This document shows positions 16,376 to 23,715 of a stretch of 64,000 bases of DNA, in pieces (the stretch's first letter is position 1; each line of letters starts with the position of its first letter). Location of the stretch: contig CAYFNT010000020.1 in assembly GCA_964344565.1 (NCBI GenBank), positions 5,272 to 69,271 of the forward strand. Reading direction: 5' to 3'. This DNA comes from JACNKJ01 sp964344565 (lineage in GTDB: Bacteria > Krumholzibacteriota > Krumholzibacteriia > JACNKJ01). The position numbers and the translations under genes are program-made. The notes beneath the pieces are model-generated. The model searched no databases. It was not told where the DNA came from and was given only the letters and a program-made list of their open reading frames with translations.

Positions 16376-17662
16376 CTGAGGCGAGGCGGATTCTCTTCGG
16401 GCGAACGCGTCCGACTGCTCCTGCGGGCCTACTTTCTCGTGGGCAGCCTCGCCCTGCTGCTGGCCGCGGTGCTCTACGTGCGCGGCCTCACCGAGTCGGC
16501 CAGGAACGAGTCCAACTTCAGCGCCCAGGCCATCAGCCGCATGGTGGGACTGGTGCTCGGCGTCGAAGAGGACGAGCGCTTCTACCACCGTCTCCGCCAG
16601 CTCCTGGACGAGATCGCCGAAGAGATGCCCTTCCCCATGATCATCACCGATCTGAAGGGCCGGCCCCTCTTCTGGAACGGCGTGGAGGACATTCCCTTCG
16701 ACGAGAGCTACGACTTCGACGCCCTGCGCATCATCCGGGTGGACGATCCCCCCGACGAGAACATCGCCTCGCTCATCGGGCAGGCCCGAGTGTTCCGGCG
16801 CGAGGGGAAGATGGTCCCCTACTTCCTGCCGGGCAGCGAACTGCGGAGGGTGCAGGGCTACGTCTGCTACGGCGAGAGCAACCTGGCCGGGCGCCTGGGC
16901 CGGGGCATCACCGTGCAGCTGGTGATGTTCCTGGTCTTCCTGGTGGTGGGCACCCTGGGCTGGTTCCTGGTGAAACGCTTCGAGCAGGAAAGCATCTGGG
17001 TGGGTCTGGCCAAGGAGACGGCCCATCAGATGGGCACTCCGCTCACCAGCCTGCTGGGCTGGATCCAGCTCAGCCAGGTCCGCCTGGGCGAGCGAAGCGA
17101 GGAGTGGCTGCTCCCCGTGAACGAGTCCCTGGATGAGATGACCCGCGACCTGGATCGCCTGCAGAAGGTCAGCGACCGCTTCAACTCCATGGGGGGAGCG
17201 CCCCAGCTCAAGCGCGGCGACCTGCGCCCCGTGGTTCGCGGCACGGTGGACTACTTCCGCAGCCGCCTGCCCCAGTTGCGGGTGCAGGTGGAGATCCGGG
17301 ACCACTATGATGAGGTGCCCCTGACGGCCCACCATCCCGAACTGCTGGAATGGGTCGTGGAGAATCTCATCAAGAACGCCCTGGACTCCCTGGACAAGGA
17401 ACAGGGCCAGATCAAGGTGGATCTCCGCTACAACGCCACCGAGGGCGGCGTCGAGCTTCACGTGCGCGACAACGGTCGCGGCATCCCCCCCTCCGAGCGC
17501 CGGAAGATCTTCCGGCCCGGCTTCAGTTCCCGCATGGGAGGCTGGGGCCTCGGCCTCACGCTCAGTCGCCGCATCGTGGAGGAGTACCACGGCGGCCGCC
17601 TCTACCTGCTCGACAGCATCGAGGGCCACGGTTCCTGCTTCGTCATGCGCCTACCTGCTTGA
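16376..17662 (+). CDS. Membrane sensor histidine kinase
   Basis: No ATG, GTG or TTG precedes the first membrane helix in this frame. The CTG at 16376, eight bases after AGGAGGA (16361-16367), is therefore proposed as the start, giving 428 residues; a GTG at 16439 would fall inside the helix. Domains: a first membrane helix (about 18-38), an extracytoplasmic sensor region (about 40-170), a second helix (VQLVMFLVFLVVGTLGWFLV), a HisKA domain with His217 in AHQMGTPLTSLLGW, and an HATPase with NLIKNALDSL, DNGRGI and GLGLTLSRRI. The HQMGTP form of the H box is common in Bacteroidota-type kinases. No response regulator is adjacent; PorX at 19547 is a possible partner (inference). Confidence 0.85.
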   Translation: MRRGGFSSGERVRLLLRAYFLVGSLALLLAAVLYVRGLTESARNESNFSAQAISRMVGLVLGVEEDERFYHRLRQLLDEIAEEMPFPMIITDLKGRPLFWNGVEDIPFDESYDFDALRIIRVDDPPDENIASLIGQARVFRREGKMVPYFLPGSELRRVQGYVCYGESNLAGRLGRGITVQLVMFLVFLVVGTLGWFLVKRFEQESIWVGLAKETAHQMGTPLTSLLGWIQLSQVRLGERSEEWLLPVNESLDEMTRDLDRLQKVSDRFNSMGGAPQLKRGDLRPVVRGTVDYFRSRLPQLRVQVEIRDHYDEVPLTAHHPELLEWVVENLIKNALDSLDKEQGQIKVDLRYNATEGGVELHVRDNGRGIPPSERRKIFRPGFSSRMGGWGLGLTLSRRIVEEYHGGRLYLLDSIEGHGSCFVMRLPA

Positions 17663-17673
17663 ATAACATCGTT

Positions 17674-17760
17674 TTGAACGAGATTCATGTAAAGGTGAAC
17701 GGGTTTGGACCGATCTCCTCCTTAGCGGGAGAAGAACGGGCGTAACTGAATGTCGTTCAA
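17674..17760. repeat. Imperfect inverted repeat, possible MITE remnant
   Basis: TTGAACGAGATTCA (17674-17687) and the complement of TGAATGTCGTTCAA (17747-17760) agree at 13 of 14 positions across 59 bases of non-coding sequence. Nothing else is recognisable in the gap 17663-17863. Confidence 0.35.
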
Positions 17761-17863
17761 CAACTCCCACGCCGCGAAGAATACCCGGACCGACGATGGA
17801 CCTCCGTCCCTCGCCGGATTACGGGGGGAATGACTAGGAATCGTATCGAAAGGACCAGGCCGG

Positions 17864-19366
17864 ATGTTGGATGGACATCTTGTCGATCATTGCAGCGCAG
17901 ATCAGCTCCCCTCCCTTTCCCACGTAGCTCTGGAAATCCTGAGACTGTCCCGGGACGAGAACTCGTCCATGGAGGACCTGGCCCAGGTAATCAAGACCGA
18001 TCCAGCCCTGACGGTGAAGATGCTGAAAACCGTCAACTCCTCGCTTTTCAATCTCAACCGCGAGATCACCTCCATCGGGCATGCCGTGAACATGCTGGGC
18101 ATGCGCTCGGTGCGGGTGCTGGCCCTCAGCTTCTCCCTGGCCGACAGCGTCAAGGGTGACGAGGGTGGCGGATTCGATTTCGAGGCCTACTGGCGCCGCT
18201 CCTTGAGCCATGCGGTGGCCGCGCGGCTTATCGGGGGAGAAATCAATCCCCTGCTGGCCGAGGAGGCCTTCGTCTCGGGGCTTCTGGCCGATCTGGGCAG
18301 CGTGGCCGCCTGGCGCTGCGCGCCGGAGAGCTACGGCGAGGTCATGGAGGAGTGGCGACGGCATGAGCGCTCCCTCCAGACCATCGAGCTGGAGAAGTTC
18401 GGCGACCACCATGCCGCCCTCAGCGGCAAGCTCCTGTCCCAGTGGGGACTGCCCGAGACGCTCTGCGAGGCGGTGCGCTCTCATCACGGCGGTCCGGACG
18501 CAGGCAGTTCGCTTCTGGATCGCGTCGTGAGGGCTTCGGCGGATCTGGCCGATCTCTTCTGCCGCGAGATCGCCAGCACCGAGCTCGACTCGGTGAAGAC
18601 CGGAGTCATCGCCCTCACGGGCATCCAACCCGAGAAGCTCGAGGAGATCCTCGAGCAGCTCGACGAGCATGTCCAGGAAGCGGCTTCCATGCTGTCCATC
18701 CAAGTGGGCGAGACCGTGGACTATGCCCGCCTCCAGATCGACGCAGCCCAGCAGCTGGCCCAGCTCAGCATGATGGCCGACGTGGACCTGCGCGCGAGCA
18801 ACCGCCGCGAGGAAGAGGCCAGGCTGGAAGCCGAACGCCTCCAGGACGAGAAGGCGGCTATCCTGGAAGTCGCTTCCACCGATGGGCTTACGCAGCTGGC
18901 CAACCGCGCCGCCTTCGACAAGCGCCTCGGCGAGGAGATCGAGAGCGCCATGGCGGATGGCCGTCCCCTGGGGCTCATCATGCTCGACGTGGACCACTTC
19001 AAGAACTTCAACGACACCCACGGACATCGCGCCGGCGACGAAGTGCTGCGCAACGTGGGCGCCATCATGGACGAGGTCGTCAAGGGCCTCGGCTTCGCCG
19101 CCCGCTACGGCGGCGAGGAGTTCGCCGTCATAGCCCCCGGCCGCGAGGGTGAGGGCCTGGAGGAGATCGCCGAAAATCTCAGGCGCAGCATCGAGGAAAA
19201 GGTGGTGGAATTCGAGGGCAAGCAGCTCAAGGTCACCGCCAGTCTCGGCGCCGTGAGTCACGCCCCCTCCGGGTATCCCAAGGAATCGGATGCCCTGGTC
19301 GAGGCCGCCGACCAGAATCTCTACAAGGCCAAGCAATCGGGCCGAAATCAGGTGGAAGTGGGATAG
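17864..19366 (+). CDS. HDOD domain diguanylate cyclase
   Basis: This cytosolic signalling protein has 500 residues. An HDOD domain fills about residues 10-280 (IKTDPALTVKMLKTVNSSLF and SGLLADLGSVA are typical). A coiled coil with EEEARLEAERLQDEK follows at about 300-330, and then a GGDEF domain with DGLTQLANRAAFDKRL and the active-site YGGEEF at 415-420. GGEEF with DxDxFKxxND-type metal binding predicts cyclic-di-GMP synthesis from two GTP. I do not see the RxxD inhibitory site before GGEEF. The ATG at 17864 has only a weak AAGGACC site. A strong terminator follows. Confidence 0.88.
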   Translation: MLDGHLVDHCSADQLPSLSHVALEILRLSRDENSSMEDLAQVIKTDPALTVKMLKTVNSSLFNLNREITSIGHAVNMLGMRSVRVLALSFSLADSVKGDEGGGFDFEAYWRRSLSHAVAARLIGGEINPLLAEEAFVSGLLADLGSVAAWRCAPESYGEVMEEWRRHERSLQTIELEKFGDHHAALSGKLLSQWGLPETLCEAVRSHHGGPDAGSSLLDRVVRASADLADLFCREIASTELDSVKTGVIALTGIQPEKLEEILEQLDEHVQEAASMLSIQVGETVDYARLQIDAAQQLAQLSMMADVDLRASNRREEEARLEAERLQDEKAAILEVASTDGLTQLANRAAFDKRLGEEIESAMADGRPLGLIMLDVDHFKNFNDTHGHRAGDEVLRNVGAIMDEVVKGLGFAARYGGEEFAVIAPGREGEGLEEIAENLRRSIEEKVVEFEGKQLKVTASLGAVSHAPSGYPKESDALVEAADQNLYKAKQSGRNQVEVG

Positions 19367-19464
19367 GGTCGCAAGTCTCGGATCCCGAGTCCACAGTGCA
19401 GAGTCACCCTCCCCGGATGGGGAGGGTTTTTTCTCGGGACTGGTGACTGGAGACTGGCGACCCA
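19366..19464. repeat. Inverted-repeat element enclosing a terminator; shares 29 bases with 293-321
   Basis: GGGTCGCAAGTCTC (19366-19379) and the complement of GAGACTGGCGACCC (19450-19463) match at 13 of 14 positions. The 29 bases at 19436-19464 repeat 293-321 with one mismatch. The element begins at the last base of the GGDEF gene stop codon. Confidence 0.7.
19407..19432 (+). terminator. Intrinsic terminator after the HDOD-GGDEF gene
   Basis: CCCTCCCC (19407-19414), a GGAT loop, GGGGAGGG (19419-19426) and six T residues (19427-19432). It sits inside the inverted-repeat element. Confidence 0.9.
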
Positions 19465-19472
19465 CAAAGCGG

Positions 19473-19501
19473 TTGCCCTTCCCGCGACTCCCCTCTAGTT
19501 T
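19473..19501 (+). promoter_or_regulatory. Promoter of porX
   Basis: TTGCCC (19473-19478), a 17-base spacer and TAGTTT (19496-19501). A near-perfect 24-bp palindrome (19505-19528) overlaps the expected transcription start. Confidence 0.65.
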
Positions 19502-19504
19502 CCG

Positions 19505-19528
19505 GGACAGGTCCACGTGGGCCTGTCC
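19505..19528. promoter_or_regulatory. 24-bp near-perfect palindrome at the porX transcription start
   Basis: GGACAGG (19505-19511) and CCTGTCC (19522-19528) flank CCACGTGG (19513-19520); only one base pair of the whole palindrome is mismatched. It may be an operator, or a 5' stem-loop in the porX mRNA. Confidence 0.55.
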
Positions 19529-19546
19529 GAGAGGGGCCCGAACACC

Positions 19547-21115
19547 ATGAACCAAGCGCCACGACAGAAGATCCTCTGGGCGGACGATCAGATCGACCTG
19601 CTCAAGCCGCACATGCTCTTCCTCGAGGAGAAGGGCTACAGCCTGCGGGGCGTGGCCAATGGCGACGATGCCGTGGCCCTGCTGGAGCAGGAGGACTTCG
19701 ACCTGCTCCTTCTGGACGAGCAGATGCCCGGACGCAGCGGCCTGGAGACTCTCGAGGAGGTGCGCCGCTCCCAGCCCGGCCTGCCGGTGATCATGATCAC
19801 CAAGAGCGGCGAGGAGGGCCTCATGAACGAGGCCTTCGGCGGGCAGGTCCAGGATTTCCTGGTGAAGCCCGTGAATCCGGCGCAGATCTTCTCGGCCATC
19901 AAGCGCATCTTCGAGGGGCGGAAGATCCAGGAAAGCCAGCTTTCCCGGGACTATATCCAGGAATACGGTCAGATCAGCACCGAAAACATGGAAGGCGCCG
20001 AGCCGGAGCGCTGGCTCGAGGTGAACCGGTTCCTCACGGACTGGGATCTGAAGCTGGACCGCTTCGAGGGCACGGGCCTGGAGCAGACCCATCAGGATCT
20101 GCGTCGCGACCTGAATCTCGCTTTCTGCCGCTTCGTGGAGGAACGCTACCAGGGCTGGGCCCAGGCCGATGCCCGGGATCGTCCCCTCATGAGCCCGGAC
20201 ATCTTCTCCACCTTCGTGCAGCCCTTCGTGGAAAGCGGCCGCCAGGTCTACTTCATCGTCATAGACTGCATGCGCCTGGACCAGTGGCACGTCATCGAGG
20301 AGATGCTCAGTCCCTTCTTCACCGCCACCCTCGAGCACTACTTCGCCATCCTGCCCACGGCCACTCCCTACGCTCGAAATTCTTTGTTTTCAGGGCTTTG
20401 GCCTTCGGAAATCGCCGAGAAGCTGCCCCAGTTCTGGGTGGAGGATCCCAAGGAGGAGCTCAGCCTCAATCGTTTCGAGCGGGAACTCCTGGGCGCGCAG
20501 CTGGCCGCCAAGGGGCTCCGGGACCGTAACTACAAGTACGTCAAGGTCTCCAACATCTCCCAGGCCAACGAGCTCTACCGACAGATCGGGGGCTTCGCCG
20601 ATATTCCCATGGTGGCCCTGGTCTTCAACTTCCTGGACATCCTTGCCCACGGCCGCAGCCAGTCGGAGATCCTCCAGGAGATCGCGCCGGACGAATCGGC
20701 CTTCCGCAGCCTCATGGCGAGCTGGTTCCGGCATTCGGCCCTCTACGATATCCTCAAATCCCTGGCCAAGGCCGGAGCCATGGTGGTGGTGACCAGCGAC
20801 CACGGTTCGGTGCTCTGTCGCCGTTCGGCCCTGGTCCAGGGCAACCGGAGCACCTCCACGGGCATTCGCTACAAATACGGCGACAATCTGGGCTGCGACA
20901 CCAAGCAGACCCTGCGTATCAAGGATCCCCTGGCCTGGGGGCTGCCCAGCGAACGGGCCACCAAGGACTACGTCATCGCCAAGGAGAACCACTTCTTCGT
21001 CTATCCCACCAACTATCACGAGTTCGAGCAGCGCTATAACGGCAGCTTTCAGCACGGGGGCATATCCCTCGAGGAGATGATCGTCCCTTGCGCCGTCCTG
21101 GATCCCAAGACCTGA
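19547..21115 (+). CDS. porX: PorX-type response regulator with PglZ (alkaline-phosphatase-superfamily) domain
   Basis: This 522-residue protein has an N-terminal receiver domain (residues 8-125) with acidic pocket Asp13-Asp14, phospho-acceptor Asp57 in LLLLDEQMPG, Thr85 and Lys107. A helical linker leads to a C-terminal PglZ domain with VIDCMRLDQW, TPYARNSLFSG, TSDHGS and QHGGISLEEM, the metal-site motifs of that superfamily. Receiver plus PglZ is the architecture of PorX, which in Porphyromonas regulates the type IX secretion system and acts as a phosphodiesterase. The ATG at 19547 is preferred over an upstream ATG at 19517 because it gives the usual PorX N-terminus. The kinase at 16376 could be its PorY-like partner (inference). 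Confidence 0.9.
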   Translation: MNQAPRQKILWADDQIDLLKPHMLFLEEKGYSLRGVANGDDAVALLEQEDFDLLLLDEQMPGRSGLETLEEVRRSQPGLPVIMITKSGEEGLMNEAFGGQVQDFLVKPVNPAQIFSAIKRIFEGRKIQESQLSRDYIQEYGQISTENMEGAEPERWLEVNRFLTDWDLKLDRFEGTGLEQTHQDLRRDLNLAFCRFVEERYQGWAQADARDRPLMSPDIFSTFVQPFVESGRQVYFIVIDCMRLDQWHVIEEMLSPFFTATLEHYFAILPTATPYARNSLFSGLWPSEIAEKLPQFWVEDPKEELSLNRFERELLGAQLAAKGLRDRNYKYVKVSNISQANELYRQIGGFADIPMVALVFNFLDILAHGRSQSEILQEIAPDESAFRSLMASWFRHSALYDILKSLAKAGAMVVVTSDHGSVLCRRSALVQGNRSTSTGIRYKYGDNLGCDTKQTLRIKDPLAWGLPSERATKDYVIAKENHFFVYPTNYHEFEQRYNGSFQHGGISLEEMIVPCAVLDPKT

Positions 21116-21573
21116 TCTTCACCCGTCGATCCCCCGAGGAGACCGCCGACCTGGCCGCGGCTCTGGGCCTGGTGGCCCGGCCGGGAGATTTCGTGGCCCT
21201 GTTCGGTGATCTGGGCGCGGGAAAGACCGTCTTCGCCAAGGGATTCTGCGCGGCACTGGGCATCGAGCCCGCCGAGGTGGACAGCCCCACCTTCGTGCTG
21301 CTCAACGAGTATTCCGGGCGCCTGCCGGTGTATCATTTCGACGCTTACCGCCTGGAAGGGGGAGCGGCGGAGCTCACGGAACTCGGATACTTCGACGAAA
21401 GCCTGGAAGAGGGCGTCGTGCTCCTGGAGTGGGCCGGCCGAGTGGGAAACCTGTTGCCACCCAAGGCCTTGCGACTGCGCATCGAGTGGCTGGAGGCCGA
21501 GAGCCGCCGCCTGGTCATCGAGGAGCCCTCCGATCGGATCCGTATGGCTCTGGCGCGGATCCAGGCCGATTAA
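21088..21573 (+). CDS. tsaE: tRNA t6A biosynthesis ATPase TsaE
   Basis: This P-loop ATPase of up to 161 residues supports threonylcarbamoyl-adenosine synthesis with TsaB and TsaD. Walker A GDLGAGKT ends at Thr47, and SPTFVLLNEY, VYHFDAYRL and LLEWAGRVGNLLP are all typical. The start is uncertain: TTG 21088 overlaps porX by 28 bases with a distant GAGGAG, while a CTG at 21112 would give a CTGA overlap and the usual family N-terminus. tsaB is 5 kb downstream, separated by a secreted cassette. Confidence 0.9.
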   Translation: MRRPGSQDLIFTRRSPEETADLAAALGLVARPGDFVALFGDLGAGKTVFAKGFCAALGIEPAEVDSPTFVLLNEYSGRLPVYHFDAYRLEGGAAELTELGYFDESLEEGVVLLEWAGRVGNLLPPKALRLRIEWLEAESRRLVIEEPSDRIRMALARIQAD

Positions 21574-22194
21574 ATCAAGCCCATCGCCCTGCTTTTTTCT
21601 CGAAAGCTCGACCGCCAGTCTGACGTGTTTCGGGAAGAGCCTGAAGGACAGGGGTTACCCGGATTCACTCTCACACTCGGCGTTGCGCCTGTTCGCCTGG
21701 GTGCCTTTCGCCGGCCCCCGTCACTCCAAGTCGGATTGTATCCATCCGGATACAAGCAATAACCAAAGACATGTCAATAAATCAGTGCTATAGACCTGAT
21801 TAATAGACAGGTCGGATCATCTATCAGCAGGGCGCCGAGACACCGGCCCGGTCACCTGACCACCGATACCCGCTCGCGAAGGACCCAGCCAGCCCTCTGC
21901 CAGACTGGCGCAGTTTTCACAGCCTCGAGGGTCACACGATTCCCTGTCCGGTGGCACATTCTTCCCCGAAGCTTCTCTCGGACATAGCGTGCGCTGGATC
22001 TCCGGGCGGAAACGAAGGCATTGAAGTCAATTCAATGAATTGCCCTCAAAGGGCTTAGGGCCAGTTCATCTGAATCTTACTCACTTCGGACCGAATTCTG
22101 CTCAGTGGCTGTGGATCTAGTCAGGCCGAGGTCGTGCTTTGGGGAGAGGCCGCCGAATGGCCGGAATCATGGACATCCTTGGAGGGTCTAAACA
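21574..22194. other. 621-base non-coding region with several inverted repeats
   Basis: I see no gene here. The region holds three clear inverted repeats: TTGTATCCATCCGGATACAA (21736-21755, 8-bp arms), GACCTG/CAGGTC (21793-21798 and 21808-21813), and a 15-base palindrome CAATTCAATGAATTG (22028-22042) followed at once by GCCCT-caa-AGGGC. The stretch 21735-21810 is clearly more AT-rich than the genes around it. It separates tsaE from the secreted cassette and may hold its promoter and operators or mark an insertion boundary. Confidence 0.6.
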
Positions 22195-22656
22195 ATGAAA
22201 ACGCTGAGACTTGCAAGTTTTCTTCTCCTGCTCGCCGGCGTCGCCATGGCTGGCAACACCGCCACGCAGAACGTGGATGTGACCATCCCCGCCGTCGATG
22301 AAGTCGCCGTCAGCGGCGACGCGACCATCACCTTCGCGACGCCTTCGGGCGGTTCCGGATTCAGCGATGCGACCGACGCGTCCACGACACTGTCCTGGAC
22401 CACCAACCAGTCCGGGCGCGAGATCACCATCGCCTACGATGCTGCCCACAGCGGCATCACCCTGAAGTGCGAGGCCACCTCGATCAGTGGCGGAACCAGT
22501 GCCGGGCAGATCACCCTCGGCACCTCCGCGGCGGACTTCGTGACGAGCATCGACAACACGTCGGGTTCGGCCACCCTGAGCTACACCGCCTCGGCCACCC
22601 TCTCGGCCACGACTTCGGCCTATGTGGTGACCTTCACGATTCAGGCTGCCGTATAA
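22195..22656 (+). CDS. Small secreted subunit-like protein (candidate fimbrial/surface subunit)
   Basis: This protein of 153 residues has a clear signal peptide (hydrophobic residues 6-19, Ala-Met-Ala cleavage region). The mature part of about 133 residues is rich in Thr, Ser, Ala and Gly, with alternating beta-strand patterns and a C-terminal YVVTFTI strand. It lacks cysteine apart from one and lacks catalytic motifs. It resembles small pilin-like secreted proteins found with chaperone- or usher-like genes, but I cannot name the family. GGAGGG lies nine bases before the ATG. A strong hairpin follows it, before a chaperone-like gene. Confidence 0.75.
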   Translation: MKTLRLASFLLLLAGVAMAGNTATQNVDVTIPAVDEVAVSGDATITFATPSGGSGFSDATDASTTLSWTTNQSGREITIAYDAAHSGITLKCEATSISGGTSAGQITLGTSAADFVTSIDNTSGSATLSYTASATLSATTSAYVVTFTIQAAV

Positions 22657-22682
22657 GCCGCTGAAAACGTGCTTTACAGGCT

Positions 22683-22713
22683 CTGCGCGGGGATCTAGCC
22701 TCTCCCCGCGCAG
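22683..22713 (+). promoter_or_regulatory. Strong intercistronic hairpin without a T tract
   Basis: CTGCGCGGGGA (22683-22693) pairs perfectly with TCCCCGCGCAG (22703-22713) around a 9-base loop. It is not followed by T residues, so it is more likely a transcript-end stabiliser or partial attenuator between the subunit gene and the next gene than a full terminator. Confidence 0.6.
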
Positions 22714-22719
22714 ACCTAT

Positions 22720-23535
22720 TTGGCGGTGCACGTGAGACGCTTGTTCATCCTATCCATCGTGTTGTGGCTCTTGCCCTTGCAAGCCATGGCGAACCTGTCG
22801 GTGGACGGCGACCTCATCGAGAGCTTCAACCTGCAGCCCGGCCAGGTCTTCGAGGGATCCCTCGTCATCCGCAACAGCGGCTCAGAGCCTCAATCAGGAA
22901 GGGCTTACATCACCGACTACCTCTTCGGCGCCAGCGGCTGGAATCGTTACGATCCGCCGGGCAGCCATGAACGATCCAGCGGCCTCTGGACCCAGGTCTC
23001 GCCCTCCGAGTTCGTGGTGCCCGGTGGCGGGGAGTTCTTCCTGGCCTACTCCATCGAGGTTCCGCCCGTGGACAGCCTTCAGGGCAGCTACTGGTGTTCG
23101 GTGATCATCGAGCCAGGCCTGGACGTAAGCTCCAACCAGACAACGACTTCGGACGCGGACAATCCCGATGTTGCCCTCCGCACGGTGATTCGCCACGCAA
23201 TTCAGTTCTCCGTGGATCTGGGGGATGGGGCCCGCAAGGAGGTGCAGATCGTCGGCCGGAGCCTGGAGGCCGACGGTGAGGGTCTCAAGCTGGTCCTCGA
23301 CGTCGAAAACGTGGGGGATGCCTGGGTCAACCCCTTGATATGGGCCGAGTTCTTCGACTCCGAGGGAACCCGGGTGGATCGCCAGGAGCAGCAGCGCGGG
23401 CGGCTCTACCCGAGTTGCTCCCTGAGACAGATTTTCCCACTGAATCTCGCCGCGGGCGCCTACGAGGTGCTGGTCATCATCGACGACGGGAACGGCGAGG
23501 CCTGGGGCGCCCAGTACAGCCTCGAGATCCCCTGA
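22720..23535 (+). CDS. Secreted chaperone-like immunoglobulin-fold protein
   Basis: This protein of up to 271 residues has a signal peptide (RRLFILSIVLWLLPLQAMA). It then begins an Ig-like domain with FNLQPGQVFEGSLVIRNSGSEP, the pattern of periplasmic fimbrial chaperones and DUF916/COG1470-type domains; a second beta-rich part starts near residue 165. TTG 22720 and GTG 22732 are both possible starts; GTG 22732 gives the more usual signal-peptide N-terminus. It is presumably a partner of the subunit-like gene upstream and the barrel-like gene downstream. The function is inferred from context. Confidence 0.65.
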   Translation: MAVHVRRLFILSIVLWLLPLQAMANLSVDGDLIESFNLQPGQVFEGSLVIRNSGSEPQSGRAYITDYLFGASGWNRYDPPGSHERSSGLWTQVSPSEFVVPGGGEFFLAYSIEVPPVDSLQGSYWCSVIIEPGLDVSSNQTTTSDADNPDVALRTVIRHAIQFSVDLGDGARKEVQIVGRSLEADGEGLKLVLDVENVGDAWVNPLIWAEFFDSEGTRVDRQEQQRGRLYPSCSLRQIFPLNLAAGAYEVLVIIDDGNGEAWGAQYSLEIP

Positions 23536-23590
23536 GACGCCCCCCTGAAAACCCGATAACCATTTACAATTAATCAAGTTAGCCCTTCAT

Positions 23591-23684
23591 CCCGGAAGGT
23601 CCGAAAGGCCCGTTCCGGGGGGACTTGTGGTGCCCTTATTGCTCTGAAGGGATGGTCGTTCCTCGGAGCTTCCGAGGGGGGACC
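23591..23684 (+). promoter_or_regulatory. Structured leader of the usher-like gene (two hairpins)
   Basis: CCCGGAA (23591-23597) pairs with TTCCGGG (23613-23619). A second stem, CCTCGGA-gct-TCCGAGG (23661-23677), is enclosed by GGTC/GACC (23654-23657 and 23681-23684). Neither has a T tract. They lie in the 180-base gap before the TTG at 23716. Confidence 0.45.
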
Positions 23685-23715
23685 GTGATCCCTGGAGACG
23701 CCGGAGGCTAACTCC

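Noticed and set aside
17834..20338. Long - strand frame opposite the HDOD-GGDEF and porX genes
   Set aside because: No recognisable domains; both + strand genes are certain.
23536..23715. Cyclic-di-GMP riboswitch before the usher-like gene
   Set aside because: The region has two hairpins, but I could not find the conserved GEMM core bases.
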